DNA from: Streptococcaceae bacterium
GTDB taxonomy: Bacteria; Bacillota; Bacilli; Lactobacillales; Streptococcaceae
NCBI GenBank assembly: GCA_022484805.1
Contig: JAKVKP010000005.1
Coordinates: forward strand, 45,671-109,670
Reading direction: 5' to 3'
Length of the DNA stretch: 64,000 bases
How positions within the stretch are numbered: the first letter of the stretch is position 1; every line of letters begins with the position of its first letter. The notes under the pieces were generated by a model. It saw nothing but the letters and a program-made list of their open reading frames with translations. It was not told where the DNA came from and searched no databases. Of this stretch, positions 28,841-38,037 are shown in pieces. The position numbers were made by a program, and so were the translations under genes.

Positions 28841-28939
28841 GGAGGTAAGGACTGATATCACAGCTTCCTATTTTAAAATTGTCCAGTTGATAGATTCATC
28901 AAATAATCTAGGTGCTGATTTTCTACCTTTATGAAAAAA

Positions 28940-29107
28940 GTGGGCTTAATATCAGAGCGATTTTAGACAGAATGCCCGATGTTTCTTAGAAAGCTTGGAT
29001 TATTTACAAATAAAAGAGTGATTTTATTGTAGAAGATTTGTTTTTTGAGATATTTTAAGACAAATAAAAAATTGGGAAGAAATACTTATCAGTCAAATTT
29101 ATGATAG
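28940..29107. repeat. Dispersed intergenic repeat family, copy 2
   Basis: 28972-29044 aligns with 6354-6426 (shared CCCGATGTTTCTT, AAAGCTTGGATTATTT and GTGAT...TTGTAG blocks). 29045-29107 aligns with 39696-39760 (shared ATTTTAAGACAAATAAAAA block). The element lies in the 362-bp gene-free stretch between the convergent DJ-1 and HAD genes, which otherwise holds only an orphan ribosome site and a terminator. Confidence 0.65.
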
Positions 29108-29111
29108 AGCA

Positions 29112-29146
29112 AAAAATGCCAACCTAATGAATAGGTTGGCATTTTT
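29112..29146. terminator. Bidirectional terminator
   Basis: Perfect 14-bp arms (29112-29125 and 29133-29146) with A- and T-tracts, between convergent genes. Confidence 0.9.
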
Positions 29147-29202
29147 ATGGAACCAAGTTTGCTTTTTGCGGAAAACGGTGGCTTTAAACTAAAATGGTAA
29201 TC

Positions 29203-30009
29203 TTATAAAACCCATTCTTCAATGGCATGAGCAACACCATGCTCATTATTTGATTTTGTCACCTTTTTGGCTACTGCTAGAACATTATCAGTTGCATTAG
29301 CCATTGCTACTGGTAGGCTAACGACCTCAAGCATTGACAAATCATTGTCGGCGTCACCGATGGCCATAGTTTCTTCTTGTTTAATACCAAGTTTTTCTGC
29401 TAGCGCTAGGACTGCATTACCCTTACTCGCTTTTTTATTTAAAAGCTCAAAATAAAATGGTGTGCTGCGAACTAAGGTAAAGCGCTCATTCCATTTTTGC
29501 TCAACAATTGGAATGATTTCATCTAGAATTCTTGGCTCATCAATATACATACATTTGATGATTTCCATGTCTGAGGTGATTTCCTCCGGTGTTCTGAAAT
29601 GCAGCGGCATTTGCACAATAAATGCTTCATGAACTGAGTACTTAGAGATATCACGGTTAGAAGTGTAGATGCCATCTGGTGTGATGGTGTGCTGATGTAC
29701 TTTTAATTCACGACCAAGTCGATCAATATCCAAATAGTCGTTATGAGTAAGTGGTGTTCTGATAAAATCGGAATGATCATTGGTATGTACAACGAGTGCT
29801 CCATTGAACGTGATTGCATAATCACCGATTTCTAATAAGTTTAGCTCCTCTAAAATTGCTTTAACACCTGGAAAGGGTCTTCCTGTAGTAATCACAATTT
29901 TAACGCCCTTCGCCTTTGCTTTTTGAATCGCTGCTTTAACTTCAGCTGTAATTTCTCGTTGATCATTGACCAAAGTACCGTCAATATCAATTGCAATTAG
30001 TTTAATCAA
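29203..30009 (-). CDS. Cof-type HAD-IIB phosphatase (YidA-like)
   Basis: 268 residues, a sugar-phosphate phosphatase relative. Motif I IAIDIDGTLVND, motif II VITTGRPFPG, the Lys of motif III in KASKGNAVLALAEKLG, and motif IV MAIGDADNDLSMLEVV are all present. It overlaps the upstream HD-domain gene by 4 bp and is thus translated from the same transcript. Substrate unassigned; YidA-type enzymes prefer small sugar phosphates. Confidence 0.9.
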   Translation of the reverse strand: MIKLIAIDIDGTLVNDQREITAEVKAAIQKAKAKGVKIVITTGRPFPGVKAILEELNLLEIGDYAITFNGALVVHTNDHSDFIRTPLTHNDYLDIDRLGRELKVHQHTITPDGIYTSNRDISKYSVHEAFIVQMPLHFRTPEEITSDMEIIKCMYIDEPRILDEIIPIVEQKWNERFTLVRSTPFYFELLNKKASKGNAVLALAEKLGIKQEETMAIGDADNDLSMLEVVSLPVAMANATDNVLAVAKKVTKSNNEHGVAHAIEEWVL

Positions 30010-31349
30010 TTATGCCCATCCTTTTCTACTATTGATGCTTCCTTCAGTTTACCGTTAATAATTTGTGCTTGAAAGGCTTGAATTTCACCTTCAAATAAAG
30101 AATTCTGTCCTGTAATCATTTCCTTAGGGAAAAAGAAACGCGTATCGCCTGATTTGACGCCTGTTAACGCCTTAACAATTGGACTGAGCGTTGAGAGTTC
30201 TGCTAACGTACCATCTGGTTCAATCATTTCAATTTCCGTTCGTGGATTAATCGTTTTGGGACGATAAAAATCGTAAGGTAAATCAAAGCTTGAATGCACT
30301 GCGGTGTAATAGTCGGTATCAAAACCAACCGCCCTAATGTTTGCAATAAGTGGTTCTAGATTTGCCTCGCTTTTAAAGGTTATTGATTTAAAAACTTTTC
30401 GATTGATAAATCGATCTGCCAAATCGCTCAAAATAATATCAGTATGTGTCGTCCAGGTTTCAAAATAGCAGTTTAAAACACTGTCATCTAAAGCTAGATA
30501 ATCCAAAAGTGTAAAGTTATTTTGGAAAAAAGGAATTAATTTCGGACTGGTTAATTCAAAGTATTGGACATTATCAGCAAAAATTGCCTTAGCACGCTTT
30601 AATAAATGGCTTAAAATAACTTCCATTGAACGACTCGCTTGATGGAAATAGACCTGCATATACATTTGATAGCGGCTAACAATGTAATCCTCAACAGCGT
30701 GCATTCCTGAATGCTTAAAGACAATACCTGTTTTGTGTGGCCTAATAACACGAAGGACTCGTGTTAAATCAAAGTTACCATAGGTTGCACCAGTAAAATA
30801 GGCGTCACGAAGTAAGTAATCCATTCGATCGGCGTCAATTTGTGATGAAATGAGGCCAACCACCTGTGGGTTCGGATAATCATGACTAATTACAGCAGCA
30901 ACTTTTTCGGGTAATAATGGATCAAATTGTCTTAAAAGTTGACCGACTTCCGTTTCATCACTGGTAATGATTTCTTGAGTAAAGCGCTCATGGTCGGTAA
31001 AAAACAGATGTTCAAAAGTGTGCGAATAGGCACCGTGACCGATATCATGAAGCAGGGCAGCGATTAAAGTGACTAGCGTTTCCTCAGCTTGCCAGCCATC
31101 AGTCATTTGTTCTGAATTATATTTTTGTTCAAAGCGTTCGGTAATTCGCCGAGCAATTTCATAAACGCCAAGACTATGTGAAAATCTGGAATGTTCCGCA
31201 CCATGAAAGGTAAAACTTGAAGTACCAAGCTGTTTAATCCGACGTAAGCGTTGAAATTCTTTTGTATTGATTAGCTGATAAATAATTTTGTGATTGACGT
31301 GCACATAATTGTGGACTGGATCTCGGAAAACTTTTTCACTGAATGACAT
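30006..31349 (-). CDS. HD-domain phosphohydrolase (YwfO-like, dGTPase-related)
   Basis: 447 residues. The HD metal site appears as HGAEHSRFSHSLGVYEIARRI and ALLHDIGHGAYSHTFEHLF, with a later Asp in ISSQIDADRMDYLLRDA; this pattern is shared with SAMHD1/dGTPase-type nucleotide triphosphohydrolases and the Bacillus YwfO group. Probably acts on (d)NTPs in the cytoplasm. AGGGAGG precedes its ATG. First gene of a two-gene operon with the HAD phosphatase. Confidence 0.88.
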   Translation of the reverse strand: MSFSEKVFRDPVHNYVHVNHKIIYQLINTKEFQRLRRIKQLGTSSFTFHGAEHSRFSHSLGVYEIARRITERFEQKYNSEQMTDGWQAEETLVTLIAALLHDIGHGAYSHTFEHLFFTDHERFTQEIITSDETEVGQLLRQFDPLLPEKVAAVISHDYPNPQVVGLISSQIDADRMDYLLRDAYFTGATYGNFDLTRVLRVIRPHKTGIVFKHSGMHAVEDYIVSRYQMYMQVYFHQASRSMEVILSHLLKRAKAIFADNVQYFELTSPKLIPFFQNNFTLLDYLALDDSVLNCYFETWTTHTDIILSDLADRFINRKVFKSITFKSEANLEPLIANIRAVGFDTDYYTAVHSSFDLPYDFYRPKTINPRTEIEMIEPDGTLAELSTLSPIVKALTGVKSGDTRFFFPKEMITGQNSLFEGEIQAFQAQIINGKLKEASIVEKDGHN

Positions 31350-31551
31350 AATACCTCCCTATGATTGATTTAACTATATTGTATCGAAAATTTGACCAGA
31401 GTAACAGTATCAAGTTTAATAAAGTTAAGTCTGCTATACCAATTCACAAACTTTTAATTGGTAAATTAATATTTGGTTGAATCATCAAATTTGAAATATG
31501 ATTAATTTATCTTATCAATTAAAGTAAAATCTTAAAAATACCGATATTTAC

Positions 31552-31580
31552 TTGACAAAAAGTTTTTAAAAGATTATATT
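31552..31580 (+). promoter_or_regulatory. glmS promoter
   Basis: TTGACA (31552-31557), 17-bp spacer, TATATT (31575-31580). Transcription from here would begin about 60 nt before the glmS ribozyme cleavage site. Confidence 0.7.
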
Positions 31581-31643
31581 TTTAATTGTTCTTTTGAAAA
31601 AAATAAATATAAAAAATAGATAATTTCATCTATACCATTTTTA

Positions 31644-31785
31644 TATAGCGCCAGACCTTATGATTATTTTAAGGTGACGAGGAAGAAACAATCGAAATTT
31701 CGGCGGATAGTTTCAGGGTGTGTGCTCTAGAGATGAAGCTTAAAAATAATGAGTAATCATTACGACAAAGGCTGACTCATACGCC
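31644..31785 (+). ncRNA. glmS ribozyme/riboswitch
   Basis: The conserved core is recognisable: AGCGCCAGACCTTA with the cleavage site before G31648, then GGTGACGAGGAAG, ATCGAAATTTCGGCGGAT, and the 3' GAGTAATCATTACGACAAAGGCTGACTC. This self-cleaving RNA uses glucosamine-6-phosphate as cofactor, so that high product levels cut the glmS message. It lies directly before glmS. Confidence 0.95.
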
Positions 31786-31839
31786 AAAAGAACATAAAAT
31801 ATGAGGATTTCTTCAGAAATCAGAAAGAAGGCATTTTTT

Positions 31840-33654
31840 ATGTGTGGTATCGTAGGTGTAGTAGGTAATCGTAATACAACGGATATTTTATTACAAGGCT
31901 TGGAAAAATTAGAATATCGTGGTTATGATTCGTCTGGTATTTATGTGACGACAGGATCAGATAAGTTTAGTCTGGTTAAAGCGGTAGGTCGAATTGCCGA
32001 TCTTCGTGCTAAGATTGGTATTGATATTGCAGGGGTTTCAGGAATTGGTCATACACGTTGGGCAACACATGGTAAACCAACTGAAAATAATGCACATCCC
32101 CACCTTTCAGAAAGTGGTCGTTTTGTATTAGTACATAACGGTGTCATCGAAAATTTCATTGAGATAAAGAATGAATATTTAGCAGATACGCATTTTTATG
32201 GCGAAACCGATACAGAAATTGCTGTTAATCTGATTGCTAAATTTGTTGAGGTTGATCACTTAGATGTACAAGAGGCTTTTTTAAATGCCTTGAAGATTAT
32301 TAAAGGTAGCTTTGGCTTTGCGTTAATGGATAAAGAGGATGCAGAAACGATTTATGTCGCTAAAAGAAAATCTCCATTATTAATTGGCTTAGGCGAAGGC
32401 TATAATATGGTTTGTAGCGATGCGATGGCGATGATTCGTGAAACCAATCAATTTCTAGAAATTCATGATGATGAAATGGTTATTGTGAAAAAAGAAGGTG
32501 TTATCATCTTCTCCGCTACTGGTGAAGTATTGGAAAGAACACCATTCACTGCTGAATTAGATTTATCAGATATTGGTAAGGGAACTTATCCATTTTATAT
32601 GTTAAAAGAGATTGATGATCAGCCAACCGTGATGCGTACATTGGTTCAAAAATATACAAAGCCAACTGGTGAAATGGTGATTGATGAGGCAATTTTAAAC
32701 GATATTTTAGCAAGTGACCAAATTTATATTGTCGCTGCTGGCACTTCTGAAAATGCTGGTTGGGGTAGTAAAGAACTTTTCGAAAAATTAACTGGAATCC
32801 CTGTTGGTGTTTATACTTCAAGTGAATTTGCCTATAATATTCCGTTACTTTCTAAAAAGCCATTCTTTATTTACTTAACACAATCGGGTGAAACTGCTGA
32901 TTCACGTCAAGTTTTGGTTGAAACTAATCAGCTAGGTTATAAATCTTTAACGATTACCAATGTTCCGGGGTCAACCTTGTCTCGCGAAGCTAATCATACA
33001 TTATTGTTACATGCTGGACCAGAGATTGCGGTCGCTTCTACCAAAGCCTATACCGCTCAAATAGCCATGATGGCAATTTTGGCAAAGGCGATTGGAGATA
33101 AACTTGGTAAAAAAGAAGCAATTGATTTTGACCTAGTGCATGAGCTTGGGATTGTTGCAACAGCAATTTCAGCGATTATTGATACGAAAGAAGAAATTGA
33201 GGCATTAACCTATCAATATACAGAAGAGACACCAAATTGCTTCTATATTGGTCGTGGTAGTGATTATTATGTTTCAAAAGAGGCTTCATTGAAAATGAAA
33301 GAAATTTCTTATATTCAATGTGAAGGCTTTGCAGCTGGTGAGTTAAAGCATGGTACGATTGCTTTGATTGAAGAAGGTACACCAGTGATTGCTTTAATTA
33401 GTGATCCGCGTTTAGCCCCACATACACGTGGTAACTTGATGGAGGTTTATTCTCGTGGTGCTAATACTTTAGTGATCGCGACTGAAGATTGTGCAAAGGC
33501 AGATGATCAAATCATTGTGCCAAATGTTCATCCACTCTTAACACCACTTGTAACGGTTGTGCCAACGCACCTGTTAGCTTATTATGCATCTTTACACCGT
33601 GGTTTAGATGTTGACAAACCAAGAAATTTAGCAAAATCTGTAACTGTGGAATAA
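31840..33654 (+). CDS. glmS: Glutamine-fructose-6-phosphate aminotransferase (isomerizing)
   Basis: Makes glucosamine-6-phosphate from fructose-6-phosphate and glutamine, committing carbon to wall amino sugars. 604 residues: an N-terminal class II glutaminase domain beginning MCGIVGVVGN, in which Cys2 must become the N-terminal nucleophile, and two SIS isomerase domains with VAAGTSENAGW and SQSGETADSRQ motifs and the ending PRNLAKSVTVE. The start must be ATG 31840, since the Cys has to follow Met and GAAAGAAGG is upstream; the in-frame ATG at 31801 is not used. Regulated by the upstream ribozyme. The SIS motif reads ENAGW where many homologues have a different residue pair. Confidence 0.96.
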   Translation: MCGIVGVVGNRNTTDILLQGLEKLEYRGYDSSGIYVTTGSDKFSLVKAVGRIADLRAKIGIDIAGVSGIGHTRWATHGKPTENNAHPHLSESGRFVLVHNGVIENFIEIKNEYLADTHFYGETDTEIAVNLIAKFVEVDHLDVQEAFLNALKIIKGSFGFALMDKEDAETIYVAKRKSPLLIGLGEGYNMVCSDAMAMIRETNQFLEIHDDEMVIVKKEGVIIFSATGEVLERTPFTAELDLSDIGKGTYPFYMLKEIDDQPTVMRTLVQKYTKPTGEMVIDEAILNDILASDQIYIVAAGTSENAGWGSKELFEKLTGIPVGVYTSSEFAYNIPLLSKKPFFIYLTQSGETADSRQVLVETNQLGYKSLTITNVPGSTLSREANHTLLLHAGPEIAVASTKAYTAQIAMMAILAKAIGDKLGKKEAIDFDLVHELGIVATAISAIIDTKEEIEALTYQYTEETPNCFYIGRGSDYYVSKEASLKMKEISYIQCEGFAAGELKHGTIALIEEGTPVIALISDPRLAPHTRGNLMEVYSRGANTLVIATEDCAKADDQIIVPNVHPLLTPLVTVVPTHLLAYYASLHRGLDVDKPRNLAKSVTVE

Positions 33655-33674
33655 AATTTAATATTTTTAGTTCT

Positions 33675-33697
33675 AGTCACCTTCGGGTGGCTTTTTT
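33675..33697 (+). terminator. Terminator of glmS
   Basis: AGTCACC/GGTGGCT stem with a TTCG tetraloop (33675-33692) and TTTTT. Confidence 0.85.
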
Positions 33698-33823
33698 GAT
33701 GTACCTTAAATTAAAAAGTATAATTATGAATTAATCCAAAAAATGGCTGTAATTTTTTCGAATTGCTTTGATAGTCTACATTAATGATGTTTTATTTGTA
33801 AGGAAAATGAAATTCTAATTCTG

Positions 33824-33852
33824 TTGAAATTAAAATTAAATTATAATATAAT
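33824..33852 (+). promoter_or_regulatory. Promoter of the ChW-repeat protein gene
   Basis: TTGAAA (33824-33829), 17-bp spacer, TATAAT (33847-33852). It implies a 5' leader of about 165 nt before the ATG at 34025. The 370-bp gene-free stretch after glmS holds only this promoter and leader and the glmS terminator. Confidence 0.65.
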
Positions 33853-34024
33853 GAGTTATCGATTAAAAGACAAAAAGAGAATCATAATGCTGAAAAGGGG
33901 AGCTTAGTGATTTGCCTGAGTACACTAGTCTCTGCAAAATGAAGCCTATTTAACGATGACTTTTTTTGCAATGAATGGCAAGTGGGCAGTTGTTTATCGC
34001 ATAAAAAATTTTTTGGGGGGAAAA

Positions 34025-36277
34025 ATGAAAAAATATAACAAGGTTATTACTTTATTAACGGTCTTGGCTTTAACAGTTGCAGCTTTACCTGTGACGTCTA
34101 TTGCTAATTTAGCACCAATCTTAGTCTCGGCTACTTCGGTGAGTTCAAATGAGGACGATGTCATCACAATTACCACTGATGGCAATCCAATTGATAGTGC
34201 TACTTACGATTCACTCTTATCAGCTTTGAATGCAGGGAAGAAATCACTGAATATTTCTGGTACGTTTGAACATATCACGACACTTTTATCGAGTATTGGA
34301 GAAGCAGCTTTTATTACTAACGACCAAGGTGCTAAAACTTTATTAGGCGCTTTAAACAAGGTTGAAAATTTAAAGCTAGATGTACAAGGTGATGCCGTAA
34401 TTTCGCCAGAAGCGATTGCATACATTAGCTTTTTAAAGCGTGAAGCAGTAACGAATAGCACAGTAGATCAAAGTAATCTTAAAACGCTGACAATTGATGT
34501 TAACGGCGAAGCGAGCTTTTCACCAAAGACTGTTCAAAACGATGATATTCCAGCTACAATTTCTGAAGCAATCACTGGCTTAGGCTTAGCTACTGATGGT
34601 AGTGGTACCACGCTTACAGCAACTGATGGAATTACTTTACCAGAAGGGGAAAATGATGTTGCCACATTCTTTGGTGGAAATGCCGCTATTGTTAAAAATC
34701 AAACAGTCACAGCCGATGGTGGTAATGGTGCAACATATCAAGTAGCTGATGATGGCACTGTTGCAATTCCTTCTTTAGTAATTGATGCAGAAACGGTTGA
34801 TTTAAACGATGCTAATACTGTACTTAATTCTAATCTTGCGGCCTTAGCTACTGATGCGAGCATAGTAGTTAGCGGTAGTATGGATAATATTAGAGCTTTA
34901 TTGACGAACTTTGCAGCGATAACTGATTCAGCCGCTAAGAGTGGCTTAGCTAAAATTAAAACTGTAAATTTAGCTGTAACTGGTGATGCAACAATTATTC
35001 CAAATGATTTAGCCTATATTAATTATTTAAAAAATCAAATTTCGGAATCAGTGCTTTCAGAGTTGAATATTAATGTCACTGGTTCGGTCAACTTTGGTGC
35101 AAAAACTGGTAGTGATACAAATATTCCTGATAAAATTTCTGAAAACGTTACTGAGGGAATCACGACAACACTTGGTGCAACAGGAGCTGTTAATTTAGAG
35201 AATGGCACTAACATTGCTGATTTCTTTGGTAATGCCAAACTAGTCGAAGGTACAACGGTCAATGTTGGCGATGTACCATTTACGATTAATGAAAATGGCG
35301 ATGCAGATTTAACAGAGCTTACGATTGATGCGGCTAGCGTTAACGAGACAGAGCTTAATAGTAAATTAGCTAATTTAGCCAAAAATGCCAAATTAACAAT
35401 TAACGGTAATTTAGAGCAAACACGGAATTTGTTAATTCAATTTGCACAATTGACAGGTACTGATGCGGTTGCTGGACTTAAGAATATTCAAACTTTAGAT
35501 TTAAATCTTTCTGATGATAATGCAGTAATTAAAGCAGCTGATTTAGCTTATGTTAAATATCTTAAAAATAAACTCGCAGATTCGTCATTGACTGATTTAA
35601 ATATTAGAGCTGAGCATAAGGTTAGCTTTGATGGCGTAACTGCCGATGATATTGCAGCAGCTGTTTCTGAAATTAGTATTGAAAAAATTTCTTTTGGTGC
35701 TAATGACGTGGTGACCTTACCTAGCGGTTCTGATATTTCTGAATTTTTTGAAAATATTCAACTTGTCAAAGGTACAAAAATTATCGTTGATAATATACTG
35801 TCAGTCGTACCAGATGGTGATGGCACACCACAGGTTACTGCACCTAATTTTTCGTTGATTAAAGCACACATTCAGAATGTTGGTGATAAAACCTATGCGT
35901 CAGGTTCAAACTTTATCGGTACAACAGGTCAAGGGCTTCGCTTAGAATCAATTAGCTTAGGTTTAGCGGATGGCATCAAAGGAATTTCATATCGTGTTCA
36001 TGTTCAAAATCAAGGCTGGACTGCGTGGAGTAAAGATGGCGAAGCTGCGGGTACTCGTGGTAAGAGTTTACGTATTGAAGCGATTGAAATTAAGCTATCT
36101 GATAAACTTGATAAACAGTATGATGTCTATTATCGGGTCCATGTTCAAAATCAAGGCACTCAAGGCTGGCGTTTAAATGGAGATACTGCTGGTACAACTG
36201 GTAAATCGTTACGTTTAGAAGCATTACAAGTTGTTTTGGTTAAAAAAGTTTCAGAATTGCCAAAGAGTTTTGGATAG
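34025..36277 (+). CDS. Secreted protein with three internal repeats and C-terminal ChW repeats
   Basis: 750 residues. Signal peptide at 1-38 (MKKYNKVITLLTVLALTVAALP...). Residues about 45-610 contain three diverged repeats of roughly 180 residues, each with a Leu-rich ISG/VSG/ING segment, an A(E/Y)IxYLK helix and a L(T/N)I strand series; the second and third begin near residues 250 and 431. From about 610 there are three clostridial hydrophobic-W (ChW) modules, with AGTRGKSLRIEAI and AGTTGKSLRLEAL signatures. There is no LPxTG motif. ChW repeats are found in cell-surface and extracellular proteins; the repeat region is not recognised. Start set by GGGGGG and the signal peptide. Confidence 0.85.
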   Translation: MKKYNKVITLLTVLALTVAALPVTSIANLAPILVSATSVSSNEDDVITITTDGNPIDSATYDSLLSALNAGKKSLNISGTFEHITTLLSSIGEAAFITNDQGAKTLLGALNKVENLKLDVQGDAVISPEAIAYISFLKREAVTNSTVDQSNLKTLTIDVNGEASFSPKTVQNDDIPATISEAITGLGLATDGSGTTLTATDGITLPEGENDVATFFGGNAAIVKNQTVTADGGNGATYQVADDGTVAIPSLVIDAETVDLNDANTVLNSNLAALATDASIVVSGSMDNIRALLTNFAAITDSAAKSGLAKIKTVNLAVTGDATIIPNDLAYINYLKNQISESVLSELNINVTGSVNFGAKTGSDTNIPDKISENVTEGITTTLGATGAVNLENGTNIADFFGNAKLVEGTTVNVGDVPFTINENGDADLTELTIDAASVNETELNSKLANLAKNAKLTINGNLEQTRNLLIQFAQLTGTDAVAGLKNIQTLDLNLSDDNAVIKAADLAYVKYLKNKLADSSLTDLNIRAEHKVSFDGVTADDIAAAVSEISIEKISFGANDVVTLPSGSDISEFFENIQLVKGTKIIVDNILSVVPDGDGTPQVTAPNFSLIKAHIQNVGDKTYASGSNFIGTTGQGLRLESISLGLADGIKGISYRVHVQNQGWTAWSKDGEAAGTRGKSLRIEAIEIKLSDKLDKQYDVYYRVHVQNQGTQGWRLNGDTAGTTGKSLRLEALQVVLVKKVSELPKSFG

Positions 36278-36291
36278 GATAAATCTTGATT

Positions 36292-36325
36292 AAAGCAAGC
36301 TAATCTTTTATTAGCTTGCTTTTTT
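36292..36325 (+). terminator. Terminator of the ChW protein gene
   Basis: Perfect 12-bp arms (36292-36303 and 36311-36322) and a T-tract. Confidence 0.9.
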
Positions 36326-36381
36326 ATTTGCCTATCAGTGACAATCTGAATTCTCTAACATATAGTGACTATCTTGTAATT

Positions 36382-36726
36382 CTATGCATTTAGGTGAGTG
36401 TGCTTAAAACTGTCCGGATATTTTAGACCATAGCCAAGTGCCCGATCAAGAAAGATGTGGGCAAAGAGAATTAAGCCAATCATAATAAAGATTTGTTGGT
36501 TGGATAATAGACCGATGGCAAATAATAGTGCTGATAAAGATAGATTATGAATGAGATTGTATATTAATGCACCATATTTAGGATTAATAAGGTAACCAAT
36601 CATTGATAAATCAGGTACAAATAGAAAAATAATAAGTATTAGCCAGCTAAATTGATAAATTTTGAAGTAGACTAAAAGAATTAGTAATAGTAGACAAATA
36701 TTTTCAATTTTAAGCCATATTTTCAT
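36382..36726 (-). CDS. DUF4260 membrane protein
   Basis: 114 residues with four hydrophobic helices and the family hallmarks FLFVPDLSMIGYLINPKYGALIYNLIHN and LFAHIFLDRALGYGLKYPDSFKHTHL. Function unknown. It begins directly where the MerR-family regulator gene ends, so the two are one operon, and the regulator probably controls it. Confidence 0.82.
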   Translation of the reverse strand: MKIWLKIENICLLLLILLVYFKIYQFSWLILIIFLFVPDLSMIGYLINPKYGALIYNLIHNLSLSALLFAIGLLSNQQIFIMIGLILFAHIFLDRALGYGLKYPDSFKHTHLNA

Positions 36727-37137
36727 TTAAATCTCCTCCTCGAACTGCTGTAAAAGTGCTACAATCTGTTTTTCTTGATTAATAAAAGTATCGTTATAGA
36801 TTAATTCTTTGATATCAATCAGTAATTTTTTTGTTTTTGAAAATACTTTGATTTTCTCTTCTACAATTTTTTGATATTTTTCAACAAAAAGAATTGTTTC
36901 TTTTTTACATTTAAGACTATTCTCTTTGTTTTTTAGTTCTAGTAATAGTCCAATATCATTAAGAGCCATTGGTAATGCTTTGAGTTTTAAAATAAATTCA
37001 ATATCTTTAAAATCAGTTTCGCTATATTCCCGATAATTATTTGTATTGCGTTTAGGTGAAAGCAGACCGATGGATTCATAGTATCTGATTGTTTGCTTGG
37101 ACAGACCTGTCATTTTGCTTAGCTCGTTAATTTTCAT
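36727..37137 (-). CDS. MerR-family transcriptional regulator
   Basis: 136 residues. N-terminal MerR winged helix INELSKMTGLSKQTIRYYESIGLLSPKRNTNNYREYSETDFKDIEFILKLKALPMALNDIGLLL, then a long dimerising coiled coil (residues about 80-125). The single Cys in LKCKKE does not form a metal site, so an organic or redox effector is more likely. ATG 37137 follows AAAGGAA. Its promoter has the 19-bp spacer and central palindrome typical of MerR activation. Co-transcribed with DUF4260. Confidence 0.88.
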   Translation of the reverse strand: MKINELSKMTGLSKQTIRYYESIGLLSPKRNTNNYREYSETDFKDIEFILKLKALPMALNDIGLLLELKNKENSLKCKKETILFVEKYQKIVEEKIKVFSKTKKLLIDIKELIYNDTFINQEKQIVALLQQFEEEI

Positions 37138-37168
37138 AATAATTCCTTTCCAATAAATTAGTATAGTA

Positions 37169-37199
37169 ATCGTAACATTAAAGTTAACTGTAACGTCAA
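37169..37199 (-). promoter_or_regulatory. MerR-type promoter with operator in a 19-bp spacer
   Basis: On the minus strand: -35 TTGACG (37199-37194), 19-bp spacer, -10 TACGAT (37174-37169). A palindrome matching at 9 of 11 arm positions lies at 37175-37196, filling the spacer. The overlong spacer is the hallmark of MerR-activated promoters. Confidence 0.65.
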
Positions 37200-37292
37200 G
37201 CAAATCTTATTGGAATTGTTTTTCTATTTAATATTAATTTAAGAAATTAATGTATAATGGTTATAAGTTGTAATGACTGAATCAATAATCTA

Positions 37293-37344
37293 GCCATGAG
37301 GACTAGGTGAAATCAATTGCCTATATTATCCTCTCGGCTTTTTT
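37293..37344 (+). terminator. Terminator-like hairpin in the leader of the response regulator gene
   Basis: Outer arms GCCATGAGGA (37293-37302) and TCCTCTCGGC (37329-37338), two mismatches, with a smaller TAGG/CCTA stem inside, followed by six T. It ends 15 nt before the ATG at 37360, so read-through or attenuation is implied. Confidence 0.55.
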
Positions 37345-37359
37345 ACAAGGAGTAAATAG

Positions 37360-38037
37360 ATGATTAAAATTTTATTAGTTGAAGATGATTTGAGCCTTTC
37401 AAATTCGGTTTTTGATTATTTAGATGAAAAATTTGAAGTGACCCAGGTTTTTGACGGGGAAGAAGGCTTATTTGAAGCAGAAAGTAATATCTATGATTTA
37501 ATTTTATTAGATTTAATGTTACCAGAGCGTAATGGCTTTGAAGTTTTAAAGGAATTAAGAGATCAAGGGATTGAAACCCCAGTTTTGATTATGACGGCTA
37601 AAGAGGGTATTGATGATAAAACGCACGGCTTTGAAATTGGGGCGGATGATTATTTAACTAAGCCATTTTATTTAGAAGAATTAAAAATGAGAATCAAATC
37701 TTTGTTAAAGCGTGCTGGGAAGTTGGATGAAAATAGCTTGAAATATGATGATATTGAGGTAAATTTGCAGAGCCAATCTGTGAAGTTAAATCAAGAGTCC
37801 ATCAGTATTTTGGGGAAGGAATATGAGCTATTAGTCTATTTTATTCAAAATCAGGGTGTGATTTTAACCAAAGAGCAGATATTCGATCGTTTATGGGGTT
37901 TTGATAGTGATACCACAATCACGGTGGTTGAAGTTTATATGTCAAAATTGCGTAAGAGCTTGAAGGGGAGCCAGCTCGCTGGAAATTTAACCACGATTCG
38001 TAATGTCGGCTATATCTTGAAAAAGGTTGAATCATGA
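37360..38037 (+). CDS. OmpR-family response regulator
   Basis: 225 residues. Receiver domain 1-115 with acidic pocket VEDD, phosphoacceptor Asp in [13 protein letters not shown] (about residue 52), conserved Thr/Ser MTAKEG and Lys in TKPF. C-terminal winged helix 130-223 with [25 protein letters not shown] and [14 protein letters not shown]. It overlaps the kinase gene (ATGA), forming a two-component operon. Its target genes are not evident. AAGGAG precedes the ATG. Confidence 0.92.
   Translation: MIKILLVEDDLSLSNSVFDYLDEKFEVTQVFDGEEGLFEAESNIYDLILLDLMLPERNGFEVLKELRDQGIETPVLIMTAKEGIDDKTHGFEIGADDYLTKPFYLEELKMRIKSLLKRAGKLDENSLKYDDIEVNLQSQSVKLNQESISILGKEYELLVYFIQNQGVILTKEQIFDRLWGFDSDTTITVVEVYMSKLRKSLKGSQLAGNLTTIRNVGYILKKVES

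Noticed and set aside
31801..31839. Upstream in-frame start of glmS
   Set aside because: GlmS needs Cys as residue 2 for catalysis, so the start is fixed at 31840.
33956..34024. N-terminal extension of the ChW protein
   Set aside because: It would precede a perfect signal peptide and a strong ribosome site at 34025.
33853..34024. c-di-AMP (ydaO) riboswitch in the ChW gene leader
   Set aside because: A long leader before a wall-related gene made this tempting, but I could not find the conserved ydaO motif blocks.
37138..37203. N-terminal extension of the MerR-family regulator
   Set aside because: It would run through the promoter and operator; AAAGGAA supports the ATG at 37137.
37272..37292. 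Leader peptide MTESII before the response regulator hairpin
   Set aside because: A six-codon frame without ribosome site and without a run of any regulatory codon; probably chance.
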